Origin: UBA7960 sp964624065
Lineage (GTDB): Bacteria > Bacteroidota > Bacteroidia > Bacteroidales > UBA7960
Assembly: GCA_964624065.1 (NCBI GenBank)
Contig: CAZUWF010000031.1
Coordinates: 1 to 24,029 of the forward strand
Length of the DNA stretch: 24,029 nt
Reading direction: 5' to 3'
The position numbers and the translations under genes were made by a program. Under the pieces are notes generated by a model. It saw only the letters and a program-made list of their open reading frames with translations. It did no database searches and was not told the DNA's origin. How positions within the stretch are numbered: the stretch's first letter is position 1; every line of letters begins with the position of its first letter. Shown here one piece after another: positions 22,580 through 24,029 of the stretch.

Positions 22580-23710
22580 TTAACCAAAAGGGGTAATAAA
22601 AACCCAATACATTTTGCTTTCAGTAATATCGAATAATTGGAGATTAGAAAAAGCTTTTAAGTGCTTTTCCCTTAGCTTTTTTAGAGAAACACCATCAACT
22701 GAAAATCCCAGCTGCCCATTGGGTTTCAGAATAGTTGCTTCAACAAGATGGTCTTCAATATAATTGGTACTAAAAACCGACATATCCTGTTTTTCAAAGC
22801 TATAAACTATATGGTATGACAAATTTTCTAGGTTGTTTAAAAAACAAGCATACAGAAAGTTGAAATTTTGAAGATAACTCTTGAAAACGAGAAAGGTACC
22901 ATTATTTACCATTTCCAAAAACTCCATTACGTCAACCTTGAAATACTCTTTTGAAAACCCTTTTGCGCCAAAGTCAAAAACTATATGCTCGAATTCCTTG
23001 CCGTTTTCAAATGAATAAACCGTATTTGAGAACTGTTCTTTGAAAAAAATTTCTTTCCCATCTTGAGCAAAATGTGGAGCCACGAAAGGAAACAATGAAA
23101 CTTCTTCGTCGAAAAACTTTTTTTGAACCTTCAATTCTGAGTCAACCAAAAATAGACGGTTCTGGTCTATCCCATTATTATAACCTAAATACTGTAACCA
23201 TTGGTTTTCACCAACACGAGCAAAACTAACAATCCCATTCTTTAATGGCATACTTGAAATATATTCGCCATCAATCTTGAATTTTTCAATACTTAAACCA
23301 TTATTAAGCACATATACAAAACTGTCATTTACAAAGAAGTCCGATGCCGAAATATATTCACCGGGTCCTCTGCCAAACTGCCCAATATAATTTACAAAGG
23401 AACCGTCAATGGTATGAACCATCAGCCTTTTTGTCTCCTTACCAACTTGCGAGAAAACAAGGTTTTGATGTAATACTGTCCTGTTAATGTAAGGTACAAA
23501 ACCGTTAGGAGGGTCTTCTACTTGTATAACGCCCGAAATTGTCAAACCAGCCTCAAACAACCCTTCAATCTTTTCAATATCAGGTTTTAAAATAACCGGT
23601 TCGGAAACACTAACCTCTCTTACCGTACACGAGAAAAAAAGAATACTAAAATAAAATGCTGACAAAATGATTGTTAGCTTTTGTATCGAACCATGCAAAG
23701 GAATTTTCAT
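22580..23710 (-). CDS. 6-bladed beta-propeller lipoprotein, partner of the right-hand peptide
   Basis: 376 residues. The signal runs to a lipobox-like FFSC (Cys at about 28), followed by TVREVSVSE. The body is beta-strand-rich with the motif IGQFGRGPGEYISASDFFV, the signature of the Bacteroidota 6-bladed propeller group (PF17170-like). Repeats such as FVYVLNNGLSIEKFKIDGEYI and RLFLVDSELKVQKKFF look like individual blades. It is only distantly similar to the other propeller in the window (348 residues), so the two are old paralogs, unlike their peptides' leaders. It follows the Cys-rich peptide gene by 88 bases, in which a strong hairpin is found, and precedes the thioredoxin-fold gene by 16. 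Likely on the outer membrane; ligand unknown. Confidence 0.8.
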   Translation of the reverse strand: MKIPLHGSIQKLTIILSAFYFSILFFSCTVREVSVSEPVILKPDIEKIEGLFEAGLTISGVIQVEDPPNGFVPYINRTVLHQNLVFSQVGKETKRLMVHTIDGSFVNYIGQFGRGPGEYISASDFFVNDSFVYVLNNGLSIEKFKIDGEYISSMPLKNGIVSFARVGENQWLQYLGYNNGIDQNRLFLVDSELKVQKKFFDEEVSLFPFVAPHFAQDGKEIFFKEQFSNTVYSFENGKEFEHIVFDFGAKGFSKEYFKVDVMEFLEMVNNGTFLVFKSYLQNFNFLYACFLNNLENLSYHIVYSFEKQDMSVFSTNYIEDHLVEATILKPNGQLGFSVDGVSLKKLREKHLKAFSNLQLFDITESKMYWVFITPFG

Positions 23711-23728
23711 ACATATAGAGTTTTTTTG

Positions 23729-23760
23729 AATAGCAGTAGGGAAAAAACCCTACCGCTATT
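23729..23760 (-). promoter_or_regulatory. Stem-loop between peptide and propeller genes
   Basis: In the transcript sense, AATAGCGGTAGGG, loop of six T, CCCTACTGCTATT: a 13-pair stem with one G-U pair. It lies 18 bases before the propeller ATG. No U-run follows, so it is not a standard terminator. It may limit expression downstream of the peptide or protect the peptide mRNA end. The other peptide-propeller gap has a related but degenerate arrangement (TAGCC ... GGGTTTTTT ... GGCTA). Confidence 0.5.
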
Positions 23761-23798
23761 TAAATAACTAATTTAAGGTCAAAATTTGTGTTAGTATC

Positions 23799-24026
23799 CT
23801 AACAGTCTTTAAAACAAGGAGTAGGTCCATTACTATTACATTTAAGGTCCACTTTCCAAGCTGTGCAGTATCCAATTCCTTGGTTTTTCTTACTAATTTT
23901 GCCACCTTCACCTATTTCGGTTTCAATAGGGCAAGCATCGTTTCCAAACACATTCCCCGCCACGAACACCAGGGCGCCCAGCGCAAAGGTAATGGCTAAT
24001 AGGTTTTTTATTATTGATTTTTTCAT
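23799..24026 (-). CDS. Small secreted Cys-rich peptide, NVEALA-like architecture (copy 2)
   Basis: 75 residues. The ATG at 24026 is only three bases from the window end, so its promoter is outside. The N-terminal signal is nearly the same as in the 84-residue peptide (hydrophobic LLAITFALGALVFVAG), with likely cleavage near VFG, leaving about 48 residues with five cysteines (DAC, GYC, LKC, TPC, KDC). The mature part is polar, Lys/Gly/Asn-rich and unrelated to that of the other copy. It heads the unit peptide - propeller - thioredoxin-fold protein. The odd cysteine number could allow dimer formation or a mixed disulfide. Function unknown; class assignment rests on size, leader and neighbours. 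Confidence 0.75.
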   Translation of the reverse strand: MKKSIIKNLLAITFALGALVFVAGNVFGNDACPIETEIGEGGKISKKNQGIGYCTAWKVDLKCNSNGPTPCFKDC

Positions 24027-24029
24027 TTT

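Noticed and set aside
1..24029. tRNA, rRNA, CRISPR or transposase genes
   Set aside because: Nothing with a cloverleaf tail, rRNA-like stretch, regularly spaced repeats or transposase motif was recognised, though I could not run a covariance search.

Overview
The window looks like a piece of chromosome from an anaerobic, fermentative member of the Bacteroidota. The support is: RibF, Dxs and Rex of Bacteroidota type; candidate promoters of the form TAnnTTTG in front of ribF and the Rrf2 gene; surface-type lipoproteins of the 6-bladed beta-propeller class; a periplasmic RND system with its own TolC; and an NADH-linked [FeFe] hydrogenase. Apart from a rhomboid protease fragment at the left edge, every gene lies on the minus strand and is transcribed right to left.

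Left part (2-5672): the end of a rhomboid protease converges on a ZIP metal transporter gene (zupT). zupT is the last gene of an apparent Rrf2 - dxs - zupT operon, which starts from a TACCTTTG element. Next comes ribF, whose FAD synthetase half is intact but whose riboflavin kinase half is degenerate, and then rex and a stand-alone receiver-domain protein. rex and the receiver gene are the distal end of the hydrogenase operon.

Hydrogenase operon (4638-9810): hydC (NuoE-like), hydB (NuoF-like), hydA (H-cluster subunit), receiver protein and rex, tightly packed. An 18-bp Rex-type operator lies 5 bp upstream of hydC, so Rex probably controls its own operon by the NADH/NAD+ ratio. HydA keeps all cluster ligands and most of the proton path. 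It has lost the pocket lysine of loop L2, has gained a lysine on the opposite motif, and has a short C-terminus. HydB has also lost several FMN/NADH signature residues. This is a divergent member of the HydABC group.

Efflux operon (9940-19674): adaptor lipoprotein, two different RND permeases in tandem, and a TolC-type channel. A four-helix-bundle (IVS/S23-type) gene broken by two in-frame TAA codons sits between the adaptor and the first permease. A degenerate TGCTGATGTGCA-type repeat sits in the gaps of this operon and again at 21.9 kb. A perfect 34-bp palindrome lies upstream of the adaptor gene.

Right part (19972-24026): two successive 'peptide then beta-propeller lipoprotein' pairs, the first followed by a membrane-anchored thioredoxin-fold protein with a CSSC motif. 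The two small Cys-rich secreted peptides share an almost identical signal segment (23 of 24 residues; 65 of 72 bases, six of seven changes silent) but unrelated mature parts. This is the best candidate for a poorly described system: a leader-conserved, cargo-variable peptide cassette with a dedicated surface lipoprotein and a possible disulfide partner. Between the cassettes is a 560-bp stretch without a convincing gene, holding a GC-rich structured island and a G9 tract. No rRNA, tRNA, CRISPR array or transposase was seen.
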